From Gammaproteobacteria bacterium (lineage in GTDB: Bacteria > Pseudomonadota > Gammaproteobacteria > Steroidobacterales > Steroidobacteraceae), in the NCBI GenBank assembly GCA_013289615.1, contig JABCZO010000013.1:41511-105510 (forward strand): a stretch of DNA of 64,000 bases. Reading direction: 5' to 3'. Both the position numbers and the translations under genes were made by a program. The notes under the pieces are model-generated. The model saw only the letters and a program-made list of their open reading frames with translations, ran no database searches and had not been told where the DNA came from. Numbering within the stretch: position 1 is the first letter of the stretch; every line of letters begins with the position of its first letter. Below, piece after piece: positions 18,001 to 27,967 of this stretch.

Positions 18001-18355
18001 GCAGAAACGGCCCCAACTCCGACAGCTCCGTCGCCTCGTACTCGAACGGGGTCGTTTCGGCGTACGGCGTCAGGAAAAAATCGAACGGATTGAGCACCGC
18101 CATCTCGGCGATCAGGTCAACCTCGACCCGAAACTCCGGGCTGCGTTCCGGGAACACCAGCCGCGCCAGATAGTTCGCCTGCGGATCCTGCTGCCAGTTG
18201 ATGAAGTGCTGCGCCGGCAGCACCTGCATCGAATACGACAGGATGCGGGTACGGCAATGCGGCGCCGGCCGCAAACGCACCAGCTGCGGTCCGAGCGTTA
18301 TCGGGCGGTCGTAGCGATAGTGACTGACGTGATTCAGGGCGACGTGGATCGACAC
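15011..18355 (-). CDS. Transglutaminase / DUF2126 protein
   Basis: Large 1114-residue protein. The N-terminal 300 residues are a transglutaminase domain: beta domain from VALNHVSHYRYDRP, catalytic Cys near 178 (AGSCRDSSWLL), His near 228 (DLHAWCEVY) and Asp near 243 (GLDPTSG). The rest (about 330-1110) is the DUF2126 region, with segments GGEPTFVSIDD and GRHTGTGGGNHFVLGG; it has been related to glutamine-synthetase-like amidoligases. The GTG start gives MSIHVALNHV, the usual family beginning. First gene of the cassette that runs into the ATP-grasp/alpha-E gene, the second transglutaminase and glnE, all on one strand within 17 bases or overlapping. Confidence 0.9.
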   Translation of the reverse strand: MSIHVALNHVSHYRYDRPITLGPQLVRLRPAPHCRTRILSYSMQVLPAQHFINWQQDPQANYLARLVFPERSPEFRVEVDLIAEMAVLNPFDFFLTPYAETTPFEYEATELSELGPFLLRSEATPLFAEYLERIPRSTMRTIDFLVGLNQRLARDIRYLIRMEAGVQAPELTLASAAGSCRDSSWLLVQLLRHLGLAARFVSGYLIQLKSDVKALQGPSGPEHDFTDLHAWCEVYLPGAGWIGLDPTSGLMAGEGHIPLACTPEPSAAAPVSGEVDESEVQFEHHMSVARVWEAPRVTKPYTEAQWAAIGELGERIDVELERGDVRLTMGGEPTFVSIDDPDGAEWNTAAMGPTKRKLAAQLYQRLREHYAPHGLVHFGQGKWYPGEQLPRWSLNCYWRRDGEPIWRDPALIADENRDGGVSPASAHKFLQWLAERLGLDPRHVFAGFEDVFYYLWRERRLPINVDPLDSRLDDPQERARLMRVFSQGLERIAGHALPIARDKSGTRWQSGRWFMRAARCYLIPGDSPMGYRLPLDSQPWVTRSDYPYVHAPDPTRSSAPLPHYAQVQQRLRPGAGASITARASAAVAPALVDRQPAPHESAAWITRSALCVEPRNGVLYVFMPPLERAEDYLQLVAAVEQTAAALKQPVLLEGYEPPRDPGLIQFRITPDPGVIEANIHPAHDWAELVERTTFLYQAARELRLGTEKFMLDGRHTGTGGGNHFVLGGATTLDSPFLRRPDLLASLLAYWHNHPSLSYLFSGLFVGPTSQAPRVDEARNDSLYELELAFQQMPVPGSEAPPWLTDRLLRNLLIDVTGNTHRAEFCIDKLYSPDGPNGRLGLLELRAFEMPPHHRMSLTQQLLLRSLVARFWRQAYRPARLARWGTELHDRFMLPHFVEQDFRDVLAEQQAAGYGLEPAWFAPHFEFRFPKYGDFAAMGVEMELRQALEPWHVMGEEGAAGGAVRYVDSSVERVQVKVTGLAPDRYAIACNGRRVPLRPTGVVGEFVAGVRYRAWQPSSALHPRLGVNSPLTFDLVDTWMQRSLGGCQYHVTHPGGRSYHSFPVNSFEAESRRLGRFFRIGHTPASVSSAAGAAFAAPECANPDFPFTLDLRRSG

Positions 18356-18488
18356 GGCGTGGCAGGCCTCGGCTTGGAGCTGACGGAGCGGGCAGCGCAA
18401 TGATGCCGCAATAACGGTCGCTATCGCACCAATGCACATCACCGGTGCGGGACGCGGCGCTGCTGCCCGGAAACGGCGCAGCGGGGTG

Positions 18489-18513
18489 AAAAAAAAGCCC
18501 CGCAGAGCGGGGC
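18489..18513 (-). terminator. Intrinsic terminator of the putative small RNA
   Basis: Perfect seven-base-pair stem GCCCCGC/GCGGGGC with a three-base loop. On the minus strand eight T follow. It ends the predicted small RNA and separates it from the DUF2126 gene. Confidence 0.85.
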
Positions 18514-18592
18514 CTTGAGGTGTTCGCGAAACGGGGGGGGTCTTGTTTCGCGACTTTGAGGGTTACGCGAACTTGCGTTCGCCTCACCTTCG
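18489..18592 (-). ncRNA. Putative small RNA with C-rich loop and intrinsic terminator
   Basis: About 104 nucleotides on the minus strand with all the marks of a small RNA gene. A good sigma70 promoter lies just upstream. The predicted transcript forms hairpin GCGAAC-GCAA-GTTCGC with a GNRA tetraloop, then CGCGAAAC/GTTTCGCG enclosing a loop with eight consecutive C, an enclosing AGGTG/CACCT pairing, and a GC-rich terminator with eight U. There is no start codon with Shine-Dalgarno and no coding signal. C-rich loops in such RNAs usually pair with G-rich Shine-Dalgarno regions of target mRNAs; that role is inference. It sits between the groEL terminator and the DUF2126 gene. The ends are estimated from promoter and terminator. 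Confidence 0.65.
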
Positions 18593-18598
18593 ACAACA

Positions 18599-18626
18599 AC
18601 TATACGCCGGAATTTTTGTTTGTAAA
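18599..18626 (-). promoter_or_regulatory. Sigma70-type promoter for the putative small RNA
   Basis: On the minus strand TTTACA (five of six -35 bases) and TATAGT (five of six -10 bases) with a 16-base spacer. Transcription would start near 18592. No gene start other than the small RNA lies close downstream; the next coding start is about 240 bases on. Confidence 0.65.
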
Positions 18627-18786
18627 GTGAACCATTCGTTACATATACATTACCCGATGTCATCTACCTGGCGGCCGGTTCAGCGCCGGTTCAGCCTCAT
18701 TAGAGCCTCATTTCCGTCTGCATCCGTCTGCAGCCGGCCGCTCAGGCGGTTGCGGACTGCGGCGCAAGTGCCTGTGCGCCAAACGA

Positions 18787-18814
18787 AAAGGCCGGAAGTC
18801 TCCTTCCGGCCTTT
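18787..18814 (-). terminator. Intrinsic terminator after groEL
   Basis: Perfect 12-base-pair inverted repeat AAAGGCCGGAAG/CTTCCGGCCTTT with a four-base TCTC loop, 45 bases after the groEL stop. Reading the minus strand, the stem runs into TTTTCGTTT. Symmetric A/T flanks mean it could work weakly the other way too. Confidence 0.9.
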
Positions 18815-18858
18815 GCTGGTCTTGCGACCTCGAAGACGAACCTGGTAACGCGGTGGCG

Positions 18859-20816
<1,958 letters not shown>

Positions 20817-20895
20817 GGGTTCCTCCTTAAATTAAGTTAAATCGAAGACTGCTTTTTTCGCGCCGGCGACCCTAAGGTCCCGAAACGGCAGAGTG

Positions 20896-20922
20896 TTAGC
20901 ACTCTCCCGTGTTGAGTGCTAA
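20896..20922 (-). promoter_or_regulatory. CIRCE operator (HrcA-binding site) of groESL
   Basis: TTAGCACTC, nine bases, GAGTGCTAA: a perfect match to the CIRCE consensus on both arms. It begins right at the -10 box of the groES promoter and covers the expected transcription start, so HrcA binding would block initiation. The hrcA gene itself is not in the window. Confidence 0.95.
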
Positions 20923-20950
20923 TCATAGCGCCAAACGCTGGAGTTTCAAG
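20922..20950 (-). promoter_or_regulatory. groESL promoter, sigma70/sigma32-like
   Basis: On the minus strand CTTGAAA (a perfect heat-shock -35, also containing TTGAAA) and TATGAT (five of six -10 bases) with a 16-base spacer from TTGAAA. The -10 surroundings only partly fit the sigma32 consensus, so the promoter may serve both factors. The last base of the -10 touches the CIRCE operator. Confidence 0.7.
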
Positions 20951-21130
20951 ACCTGGAGCGCAAAGATTAAGTCCGAAGCGCAAGTCGAGAGCGACTGAGG
21001 TGGAGCAAGTGCCTGATCCGCAAGGCGGCCCTGGGGCGCTCAGTTTTCCGCAACTGTGCCCTGCCGCACCACCATCGCCCCCGCTGGTCTGAGACAATCA
21101 CATGCTTTGTCTTCAACTCGGGGATTGGTC

Positions 21131-23092
21131 ATGAAGCGGATCGAATTCAGCGCCGTCCGAACGCTCTGGCTGCCCGGCGTTGCCGTACTGGCGCTGCTGG
21201 GCGGCATACTGGCGGGCGCGGACAGCCGTGCTGCGAGCGGTGCCGATGTCGATGCGATCGTCACTCAGTCCCGCGCCGCCAAGTCGGTCGATGATTTCCT
21301 GCCGCCCGAGCAGGCTTTCATCTTCAGCGCCAGCGCCGATGGCCCCGGGCGCGTGCGCCTGAGCTGGGTGATTGCTCCGGGCTATTACCTGTATCGCGAC
21401 CGGATCAAGGCGACGGGCGATGCTGGCCACGACGCCCTCGGCACGCCGGTATTTCCCGAAGGGCAGACCAAATCCGACGAATATTTCGGCAAGCAGGTCG
21501 TCTATCACAATGAGCTACAGGTCTTAGTGCCGGTCAAGCGCAGCGGCGGCGCCGCTCTGAACCTGCCCCTGAACATCACTTATCAGGGCTGCGCCGAGGC
21601 CGGCCTGTGCTATCCGCCGATCACGCGCAGCGTATCGGTGTTACTGCCGGGCGTATCCGGCGGCGGCGCGGCGGGCACCGGCGGCAGCGCGGCGGCAGGG
21701 CCGGCCGGGCCATCGGCGTCGGCATCGGCACCCGGCGTCTACGTCTCCGAGCAGGACCGGCTGGCGGCACTGCTTACATCGGGGAGCCTCGCGGCGGTAC
21801 TGCTGCAATTCTTTCTCGGTGGATTGCTGCTGGCCTTCACCCCCTGCGTGCTGCCGATGGTGCCGATTCTCTCCGGGCTGATCGTCGGCCAGGGCAAGAG
21901 CGTCACCACCGCGCGCGCGTTCCTGCTGTCGCTGACCTACGTGCTTGGGATGGCGCTCACGTACACCATCACCGGCGCCCTGTTCGCCGCCGCCGGCAAG
22001 CAGGTGCAGGCGGTTTTCCAGCAGCCCTGGATCATCATGCTGTTTGCGGCACTGTTTATAGCGATGGCGCTGTCGATGTTCGGGGTCTATACGCTGCAGA
22101 TGCCCGGCTTCATCCAGACGCGCGTCGCGCAGCTCAGCAACCGCCAGCAGGGCGGCAGCTTCGGCGGCGTGGCGGTGATGGGCATGCTGTCGGCGCTGAT
22201 CGTGACCACCTGCGTCGGGCCGGTGCTGGTCGCAGCGCTGATCGTCATCGGCCAGACCGGCGACGTATTGCGGGGCGCTGCGGCGCTGTTCGCGATGAGT
22301 CTGGGCATGGGCGCACCGCTGCTGGTGGTCGGCAGTTCGGCCGGCCGCTGGATGCCGCGCGCCGGCGCCTGGATGGATAGCGTCAAGCGCCTGTTCGGCG
22401 CGCTGATGCTGGCACTGGCCGCGTGGATGCTCTCGCGCATCGTACCGGCACGCTGGACGCTGCTGCTGTTTGCGCTCCCGGCAGTGGCGGCCGCGATCGT
22501 GCTGTGGGGTTTCGTGCCGCTCGGGCGTGCCCGCCGTGCGATACGCGACCGTGTCGACGGCGCTGGCAATCAGCGCCCGCCCGGCGCCAGCCCGGCGCTG
22601 TGGCTCGCGCGCAGCGCGGCCGTGCTGGTGGCGCTGTACGCGGTGGCGCTGCTGGTGGGTGTCGGGCGCGGCGCCGAGGACCCACTGCAACCGCTGGCGC
22701 GGCGCGCGGCGCTGGCAGATGAACCCGCCTTCACCAGCATCGCCTCGCTGGCCGACCTCAGGCGCGAGGTGCAGGCCGCCGCCGCGGTGCACCAGGCGGT
22801 GATGCTGGATTTCTATGCCGACTGGTGCACCTCCTGCAAGGAGATGCAGCGCTACACCTTCAACGACCCGGGCGTGCGCGACGCGCTCAAGTCGGTACGG
22901 CTGCTGCGGGCCGATGTCACCGCCAACAGCGCCGACGATCAGGCGCTGCTGCACCAGTTTCAGATTTACGGTCCGCCGACCATTGCCTTCTACGATGCGC
23001 AGGGCCACGAGCACCAGGAATACCGGGTCGTCGGCTACATGAAGGCGCCTGAGTTTGCCGCGCTGCTGCACCAGGCGCTGGCTGCCGGCTAG
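21131..23092 (+). CDS. dsbD: Thiol:disulfide interchange protein DsbD
   Basis: Carries electrons from cytoplasmic thioredoxin across the inner membrane to periplasmic DsbC, DsbE and similar proteins. The 653-residue protein has a signal peptide, an N-terminal DsbD-alpha domain with the redox pair in GCAEAGLCYPP (near 155-163), a membrane core with FTPCVLPMVPILSG and TTCVGPVL holding the second pair, and a C-terminal thioredoxin domain with DWCTSCKEM near 565-573. All six redox Cys are present. ATG at 21131 is chosen because it leads straight into a signal peptide. It is followed after two bases by a TlpA-like gene. Confidence 0.95.
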   Translation: MKRIEFSAVRTLWLPGVAVLALLGGILAGADSRAASGADVDAIVTQSRAAKSVDDFLPPEQAFIFSASADGPGRVRLSWVIAPGYYLYRDRIKATGDAGHDALGTPVFPEGQTKSDEYFGKQVVYHNELQVLVPVKRSGGAALNLPLNITYQGCAEAGLCYPPITRSVSVLLPGVSGGGAAGTGGSAAAGPAGPSASASAPGVYVSEQDRLAALLTSGSLAAVLLQFFLGGLLLAFTPCVLPMVPILSGLIVGQGKSVTTARAFLLSLTYVLGMALTYTITGALFAAAGKQVQAVFQQPWIIMLFAALFIAMALSMFGVYTLQMPGFIQTRVAQLSNRQQGGSFGGVAVMGMLSALIVTTCVGPVLVAALIVIGQTGDVLRGAAALFAMSLGMGAPLLVVGSSAGRWMPRAGAWMDSVKRLFGALMLALAAWMLSRIVPARWTLLLFALPAVAAAIVLWGFVPLGRARRAIRDRVDGAGNQRPPGASPALWLARSAAVLVALYAVALLVGVGRGAEDPLQPLARRAALADEPAFTSIASLADLRREVQAAAAVHQAVMLDFYADWCTSCKEMQRYTFNDPGVRDALKSVRLLRADVTANSADDQALLHQFQIYGPPTIAFYDAQGHEHQEYRVVGYMKAPEFAALLHQALAAG

Positions 23093-23094
23093 CG

Positions 23095-23829
23095 GTGCCG
23101 CCAGCCGCACGCACGCTGGCGATCGTGCTGGTCACGCTCGGCGGCGTACTGGCCGGGTTCCTCTCTTACCGCCGCGCGCATCCGCCGCCGGCAATGCTCA
23201 GCGACGCGCGGCTGCCGGGCGCGCCGGTCGGCGCCGGCGCCACCGCCGACGCGGCGGCGGATGCGCCAGACACGGCCAACCCCGGCGCCGCCGCGCCGAC
23301 CCGTCCCATTCCGGACACGGTGCCGGACCTGACATTGCCGGACCTCGCCGGCCGGCAGAAATCGCTGCGCGACTTTCGCGGCCACCCGCTGATCATCAAT
23401 TTCTGGGCCACCTGGTGCGCCCCCTGCCGGCGCGAGATGCCGCTGCTGCAACGGCTGCGCCGCAGCCATCGTGGCGAGGGGCTGCAAGTGGTCGGCATCG
23501 CGGTGGACTTTCGAGCTGCGGTTGCCGACTACGTGCGCCGAGAGCCGGTCGATTATCCGCTGCTGATCGGGGAGGATTCCGGGCTCGCGGCGGCCGAGCA
23601 GTTCGGCATGCAGACCGTGTTGCCGTTTTCGGTGTTTGCGGACGCGGCGGGGCGGATCCTGGCGGTCAAAGTGGGCGAGCTGCATGCGGATGAGGCCGAC
23701 TATATCCTGGGGGCGATGCGCGCCCTCACCGCCGGCCGCCTGAGCCTGCGGCAAGCGCAGGCCGGCATCGCACAGCGGCTGCGGGAACTCGCGATCGAGC
23801 GAGCCAAGGCCGGTGTCAAGGATCCTTAG
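23095..23829 (+). CDS. TlpA-like membrane-anchored thioredoxin
   Basis: Periplasmic thiol-disulfide oxidoreductase of the TlpA/ResA group, 244 residues. An N-terminal hydrophobic helix (7-24) anchors it. A Pro/Ala-rich linker follows, then the AhpC/TSA-thioredoxin fold with active site FWATWCAPCRREMP (Cys near 107 and 110) and the cis-Pro region LPFSVF. The GTG start lies two bases after the dsbD stop, so it is co-translated with dsbD, which would supply its electrons. It probably keeps cytochrome c apoproteins or similar substrates reduced; the exact partner is not shown. Confidence 0.88.
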   Translation: MPPAARTLAIVLVTLGGVLAGFLSYRRAHPPPAMLSDARLPGAPVGAGATADAAADAPDTANPGAAAPTRPIPDTVPDLTLPDLAGRQKSLRDFRGHPLIINFWATWCAPCRREMPLLQRLRRSHRGEGLQVVGIAVDFRAAVADYVRREPVDYPLLIGEDSGLAAAEQFGMQTVLPFSVFADAAGRILAVKVGELHADEADYILGAMRALTAGRLSLRQAQAGIAQRLRELAIERAKAGVKDP

Positions 23830-23863
23830 ATTCCGGCATGATCCCTGCATGATCGCGTTAATT

Positions 23864-23887
23864 TTGCCAAAAATTAGGCAAATTGCC
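23864..23887. promoter_or_regulatory. Alternating TTGCC/GGCAA inverted repeats upstream of accB
   Basis: TTGCC at 23864, GGCAA at 23877 and TTGCC at 23883 form two overlapping inverted repeats in an A/T-rich island, about 50-75 bases before accB. AAATTAGG also occurs twice (23871 and 23890) and GCATGATC twice just upstream. This could be an operator or promoter region for accBC; no regulator is identified. Confidence 0.35.
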
Positions 23888-23936
23888 GGAAATTAGGTAG
23901 ATTCTTGCGGCACAGGGGGAGTCTCGGAGCCGCTCA

Positions 23937-24440
23937 ATGGACATACGAAAAATCAAAAAAATGATCGAGCTGCTCGAGGAGTCGGGCATCGCCGAGATTG
24001 AGATCAAGGAAGGCGAGGAGACGCTGCGCATCGCGCGGGTGCTGCCGGGTCAGCCCAGCACCACCTACCTGGCGGCCCCGATGCACCCGCCGCAGATGAT
24101 TGCCGCACCCCCGCTCGCCGCTGCCGATGCCGCTGCCGCTGCGGTGGACGCGGCTCCCGCGGACGCACCCGGCAAGTCGGGCGGGCCGCTGCGGGCCGGA
24201 GTGGGCGAGCACATCGTCACCGCTCCGATGGTCGGCACCTATTATTCGGCGCCGACACCGGGCGCGAAGCTATTCGTCGAGCTCGGCGATCCGGTCGAGG
24301 TCGGACAGGTGCTGTGCATCATCGAGGCGATGAAGATGATGAACCAGATCGAGTCGGAGAAGGCGGGCAAGGTCAAGGCCATCATGGTCAAGAACGGCGA
24401 ACCGGTGGAGTTCGGTCAGCCGCTGTTCATCATTCAGTGA
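23937..24440 (+). CDS. accB: Biotin carboxyl carrier protein of acetyl-CoA carboxylase
   Basis: Carries carboxybiotin between the two half-reactions of acetyl-CoA carboxylase, the first step of fatty acid synthesis. The 167-residue protein has the N-terminal helix [17 protein letters not shown], an Ala/Pro-rich linker (about 55-80) and a C-terminal biotinyl domain with [10 protein letters not shown], the biotinylated Lys being residue 133. GGAG lies seven bases before the ATG. It is 46 bases ahead of accC in the usual accBC order. Confidence 0.98.
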   Translation: MDIRKIKKMIELLEESGIAEIEIKEGEETLRIARVLPGQPSTTYLAAPMHPPQMIAAPPLAAADAAAAAVDAAPADAPGKSGGPLRAGVGEHIVTAPMVGTYYSAPTPGAKLFVELGDPVEVGQVLCIIEAMKMMNQIESEKAGKVKAIMVKNGEPVEFGQPLFIIQ

Positions 24441-24486
24441 GCCGTATTCGCCGCACGAGCCCGCCGCCGAAGAAAAAATCACGCCG

Positions 24487-25830
24487 ATGCTGGAAAAAAT
24501 CGTTATTGCCAATCGCGGCGAAATTGCGCTGCGCATACTGCGCGCCTGCCGCGAACTTGGAATCAAGACCGTGGCCGCGCACTCCACCGCGGATGCGAAT
24601 CTGAAGCATGTGCTGCTGGCCGATGAATCGGTGTGCATCGGCCCTGCGCCCTCGGCCCAGAGTTACCTGAACATGCCGGCGCTCATCAGCGCCGCGGAAG
24701 TCACCGACTCGGTCGCGATCCATCCGGGCTATGGGTTCCTGTCCGAAAACGCGGATTTCGCCGAGCGGGTAGAGAAGAGCGGCTTCATCTTCATTGGTCC
24801 GAAAGCAGAGACCATCCGCCTGATGGGCGACAAGGTCTCGGCAATCGGTGTCATGCGCAGCCATAACGTGCCCTGCGTGCCCGGTTCCGGCGGCGCCCTG
24901 ACCGACAATTCGGACGACAACCTGCGCATCGCTCGGGACATTGGCTATCCGATCATCATCAAGGCCTCGGGCGGCGGCGGCGGCCGCGGCATGCGGGTGG
25001 TGCACTCGGAAGGCGCGTTGCTGAGCTCGATCGCCGTCACCCGCTCGGAGGCGTTGGCCGCCTTCGGCAACGACGCGGTCTACATGGAGAAATTTCTCGA
25101 GCGCCCGCGCCACATCGAGTTCCAGATCCTCGCCGATCATCACGGCAACGTGATCAGTCTCGGCGAGCGCGACTGCTCGATGCAGCGCCGGCACCAGAAG
25201 GTGATCGAGGAGGCGCCGGCGCCGGGTATTACCCCCAAGCAGCGTCGCCTGATGGGGGAACGCTGCGTCGAGGCCTGCCGCGCGGTCGGCTATCGCAGCG
25301 CCGGTACGCTCGAGTTCCTCTACCAGGACAATGAGTTCTACTTCATCGAGATGAACACCCGCATCCAGGTCGAGCACCCGGTCACCGAGCTGGTCACCGA
25401 CATCGATCTGGTCAAGGCGCAGCTGACCATCGCCGCCGGCGAACCGCTGCGCTACGAGCAGGCCGATGTGCAGATTCGCGGCCATGCGATCGAATGCCGC
25501 ATCAATGCCGAAGACGCCCGGACCTTCATGCCCTCTCCCGGCCCCATCAGGCTGTGGCATCCGCCCGGTGGTCCGGGCATCCGCGTCGACAGCCACGTGT
25601 ATTCCGGCTACAACGTGCCGCCGCACTACGACTCGCTGATCGGCAAGCTGATCGCTCACGGCGATACGCGCGAAACCGCGATCGCTCGGATGCGCAACGC
25701 GCTGTCCGAACTGGTGGTCGAGGGCATCAAGACCAACACCGCGCTGCACCAGGAGATCCTGGCGCATGCGGCTTTTCACGCCGGCGGCCTCGACATCCAC
25801 TATCTGGAGCGGCGACTGGGTCTGAAGTGA
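24487..25830 (+). CDS. accC: Biotin carboxylase subunit of acetyl-CoA carboxylase
   Basis: ATP-grasp enzyme that carboxylates the biotin on AccB using bicarbonate. The 447 residues match the family length (E. coli 449). Visible motifs are the start [18 protein letters not shown], the glycine-rich ATP loop [14 protein letters not shown] (158-171), and the catalytic [11 protein letters not shown] and [14 protein letters not shown] segments. Its TGA stop overlaps the GTG start of prmA (GTGA), so the two are coupled. Confidence 0.98.
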   Translation: MLEKIVIANRGEIALRILRACRELGIKTVAAHSTADANLKHVLLADESVCIGPAPSAQSYLNMPALISAAEVTDSVAIHPGYGFLSENADFAERVEKSGFIFIGPKAETIRLMGDKVSAIGVMRSHNVPCVPGSGGALTDNSDDNLRIARDIGYPIIIKASGGGGGRGMRVVHSEGALLSSIAVTRSEALAAFGNDAVYMEKFLERPRHIEFQILADHHGNVISLGERDCSMQRRHQKVIEEAPAPGITPKQRRLMGERCVEACRAVGYRSAGTLEFLYQDNEFYFIEMNTRIQVEHPVTELVTDIDLVKAQLTIAAGEPLRYEQADVQIRGHAIECRINAEDARTFMPSPGPIRLWHPPGGPGIRVDSHVYSGYNVPPHYDSLIGKLIAHGDTRETAIARMRNALSELVVEGIKTNTALHQEILAHAAFHAGGLDIHYLERRLGLK

Positions 25831-26717
25831 TCCCGGGCGCAAAGTCCTATCTGGAGCTGAGCTTTGAGCTCGGCGAACTCGACCCGGCGACAGCGGAAGC
25901 CGCCTGTATCGAGGCCGGCGCACTGTGCGTGAGTTTCAGCGCTGCCAGCGACGAGCCGGTGCTCGAGCCTGCACCAGGCGAGCTGCGCCTGTGGCGCCAG
26001 ACCCGGCTGCAGGCCCTGTACGATGCACAAGGCGCCGACCCGGCATGGCTTGCCAGGCTCGCGGCCGCGCTCGGCATCGAAGCCTCGCGACTGGCGGCGC
26101 GCGCCCTCGCCGATCGGGTGTGGGAGCGCGAGTGGCTGCGCGATTTTCACGCGATGCGATTCGGCCGCCGGCTGTGGATCTGCCCGCGGCACGAATCGGT
26201 CGCCGATCCCGACGCCATCGTCGTGCGGCTCGACCCGGGCCTCGCATTCGGTACCGGGACGCATGCGTCCACCGCGATGTGCCTGCAGTGGTTGGATCGC
26301 GCGCCATTGACCGGCCGCGACGTCGTGGACTACGGCTGCGGCGCCGGCGCGCTCGCCATTGCTGCCCTGAAGCTCGGCGCCCGGCGCGCCTTCGCGTTCG
26401 ACATCGATCCTCAGGCCCGGCTGGCCACCGGGCAGAACGCCACCGCTAACGGGGTGGCCGACCGGCTGCAGTTGTGCGAGCGCGCCGGGGATATCCCGCC
26501 GGGCTGCCACCTACTGCTCGCCAATATCCTGGCTGAGGTATTGATATCGCTGAATCAGGCGTTCGCTACGCTGTTGCCTCCGGGTGGGCAGGCGCTGCTT
26601 GCCGGCATACTGGCCGAGCAGGAACCAGCAGTGGCGAGCGCGTTCCTGAAGTGGTTTGATATCAGGGCCGTCGCCGAGCGCGACGGCTGGGTGACCTTGG
26701 CCGGCACACGTTATTGA
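25827..26717 (+). CDS. prmA: Ribosomal protein L11 methyltransferase
   Basis: SAM-dependent enzyme that trimethylates ribosomal protein L11. With the GTG start inside the accC stop it has 296 residues (E. coli 293). The N-terminal substrate-binding domain shows [11 protein letters not shown] and [10 protein letters not shown], and the catalytic domain has [19 protein letters not shown], the SAM motif [18 protein letters not shown], and [10 protein letters not shown], the family NPPY-like position. A longer upstream frame exists only because it shadows accC. The accC-prmA-DUF3426 order is common in gammaproteobacteria. Confidence 0.96.
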   Translation: MIPGAKSYLELSFELGELDPATAEAACIEAGALCVSFSAASDEPVLEPAPGELRLWRQTRLQALYDAQGADPAWLARLAAALGIEASRLAARALADRVWEREWLRDFHAMRFGRRLWICPRHESVADPDAIVVRLDPGLAFGTGTHASTAMCLQWLDRAPLTGRDVVDYGCGAGALAIAALKLGARRAFAFDIDPQARLATGQNATANGVADRLQLCERAGDIPPGCHLLLANILAEVLISLNQAFATLLPPGGQALLAGILAEQEPAVASAFLKWFDIRAVAERDGWVTLAGTRY

Positions 26718-26794
26718 ATTGACATGAGATATATATTGATACGGCATGCGCAGACGATCGCCACCGGAAGCCCATAGCGGCCTGTGCCAGTCCC

Positions 26795-27967
26795 ATGTTT
26801 ACCGTCTGCCCCAAATGCACCCTGACGCTGGCCGTCACCGCGGCCGATCTGCGCACCGGTCAGGGCTACGTGCGCTGCGGGCGTTGCCTCAATGTCTTCA
26901 ATGCGCTGCTGGCACTGAGCGAGGAACCGGCCAGCGAGGGCGCACCGACGCCGCTCTACTCGCAAGCCGATCCGGCCTCCTCATCACAGATCACCGCCGC
27001 ACTCGCCACCTACGGCGAGAAGACTGAAGCGGTCGAGGATCCACCGGAAGCTCGCGTGCATGAGCCGGCTGAGTCGGTGCCGCGCACCCATCTGACTACC
27101 GAGCGCTCCAGCGATGGCGCCATAGAGAATGAGTCGAGCCTGGCCGACGGCACCGGCAGCTTCGAGACCATCGTGCTCGAGGGCGACGCGATCACGCAGA
27201 CTGAAGAATTCGTGCCTGAGGAGTCCATCGACAACGAAATCGCCGCGCTGACGCAGCGCCTCAGCGTGGCCGCGCAATCGCATGAAGGCCAGTCGCACTA
27301 CGATTTCGGCGCCTCGATCGATTCCGACGAGCGCCCGGCCAAGCTTTCCGGCACGCAGGGCTCACTGATGCAACAGGCCGCCGCGCTGGGCGCAGAACTT
27401 GACGCCGAAGACGGCATCGTCGCCGCACCGCCACCGCATCGCAGCGGCTGGAGCGCCGGCTGCGCCGTTCTGGTGCTGCTGCTGGGGCTACAGGCAATCA
27501 ATCACTGGCGCGATGCGCTCGCTGCATCGCCGGCCTGGAGCGCACCGATCAGCCGCGTGTATGCCAGTCTCGGCGTGCCGCTCGACCCGCACTGGAACCT
27601 GGCCGCGTACGATCTTCGCCAACAGGGTGCCGCCTCCGATCCGAGCGACAGCCGCGTCATCCACGTGCGCCTGAGCCTGGCCAACCGCGAGCAGCGCCCG
27701 CAACCGGTGCCGATGCTGCGACTGACGCTGCTCGACCGTTACGGCAAGGCGATTGCAGCGCGCGACCTGACGCCGGCCGAGTACTGGCCGGCCGGCCACC
27801 CCGCGCGCGCTTTCCTCGCGCACGATGAGCGCGTCGACAGCGAGGTCGCGGTACGCGACCCCACGGCTGACAGCGCCAGCTTCGAACTCGATGCCTGCCT
27901 CAAGAGCCCTCGCGGCAGCGTGCGTTGCGCCAGCGACACGAGCGTGGCGGCCGCCCCGATACCGTGA
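26795..27967 (+). CDS. Zinc-ribbon and DUF3426 domain membrane protein
   Basis: 390-residue protein starting with an MJ0042-type zinc ribbon (CPKC at 5-8 and CGRC at 28-31). An acidic, Ser/Glu-rich linker of about 170 residues follows, then one transmembrane helix near 228-245 (CAVLVLLLGLQAINHW) and a DUF3426 domain with LRLTLLDRYGKAIAARDL and PAEYW. The topology would put the zinc ribbon in the cytoplasm and DUF3426 in the periplasm. The function is unknown. This family is regularly found between prmA and dusB-fis. Its stop overlaps the dusB GTG. Confidence 0.88.
   Translation: MFTVCPKCTLTLAVTAADLRTGQGYVRCGRCLNVFNALLALSEEPASEGAPTPLYSQADPASSSQITAALATYGEKTEAVEDPPEARVHEPAESVPRTHLTTERSSDGAIENESSLADGTGSFETIVLEGDAITQTEEFVPEESIDNEIAALTQRLSVAAQSHEGQSHYDFGASIDSDERPAKLSGTQGSLMQQAAALGAELDAEDGIVAAPPPHRSGWSAGCAVLVLLLGLQAINHWRDALAASPAWSAPISRVYASLGVPLDPHWNLAAYDLRQQGAASDPSDSRVIHVRLSLANREQRPQPVPMLRLTLLDRYGKAIAARDLTPAEYWPAGHPARAFLAHDERVDSEVAVRDPTADSASFELDACLKSPRGSVRCASDTSVAAAPIP

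Noticed and set aside
24430..25923. Long minus-strand open frame of 497 codons
   Set aside because: Antisense to accC; shadow frame.
26719..26724. TTGACA upstream of the DUF3426 gene as a promoter
   Set aside because: A perfect -35 hexamer, but no acceptable -10 lies 16-18 bases downstream.
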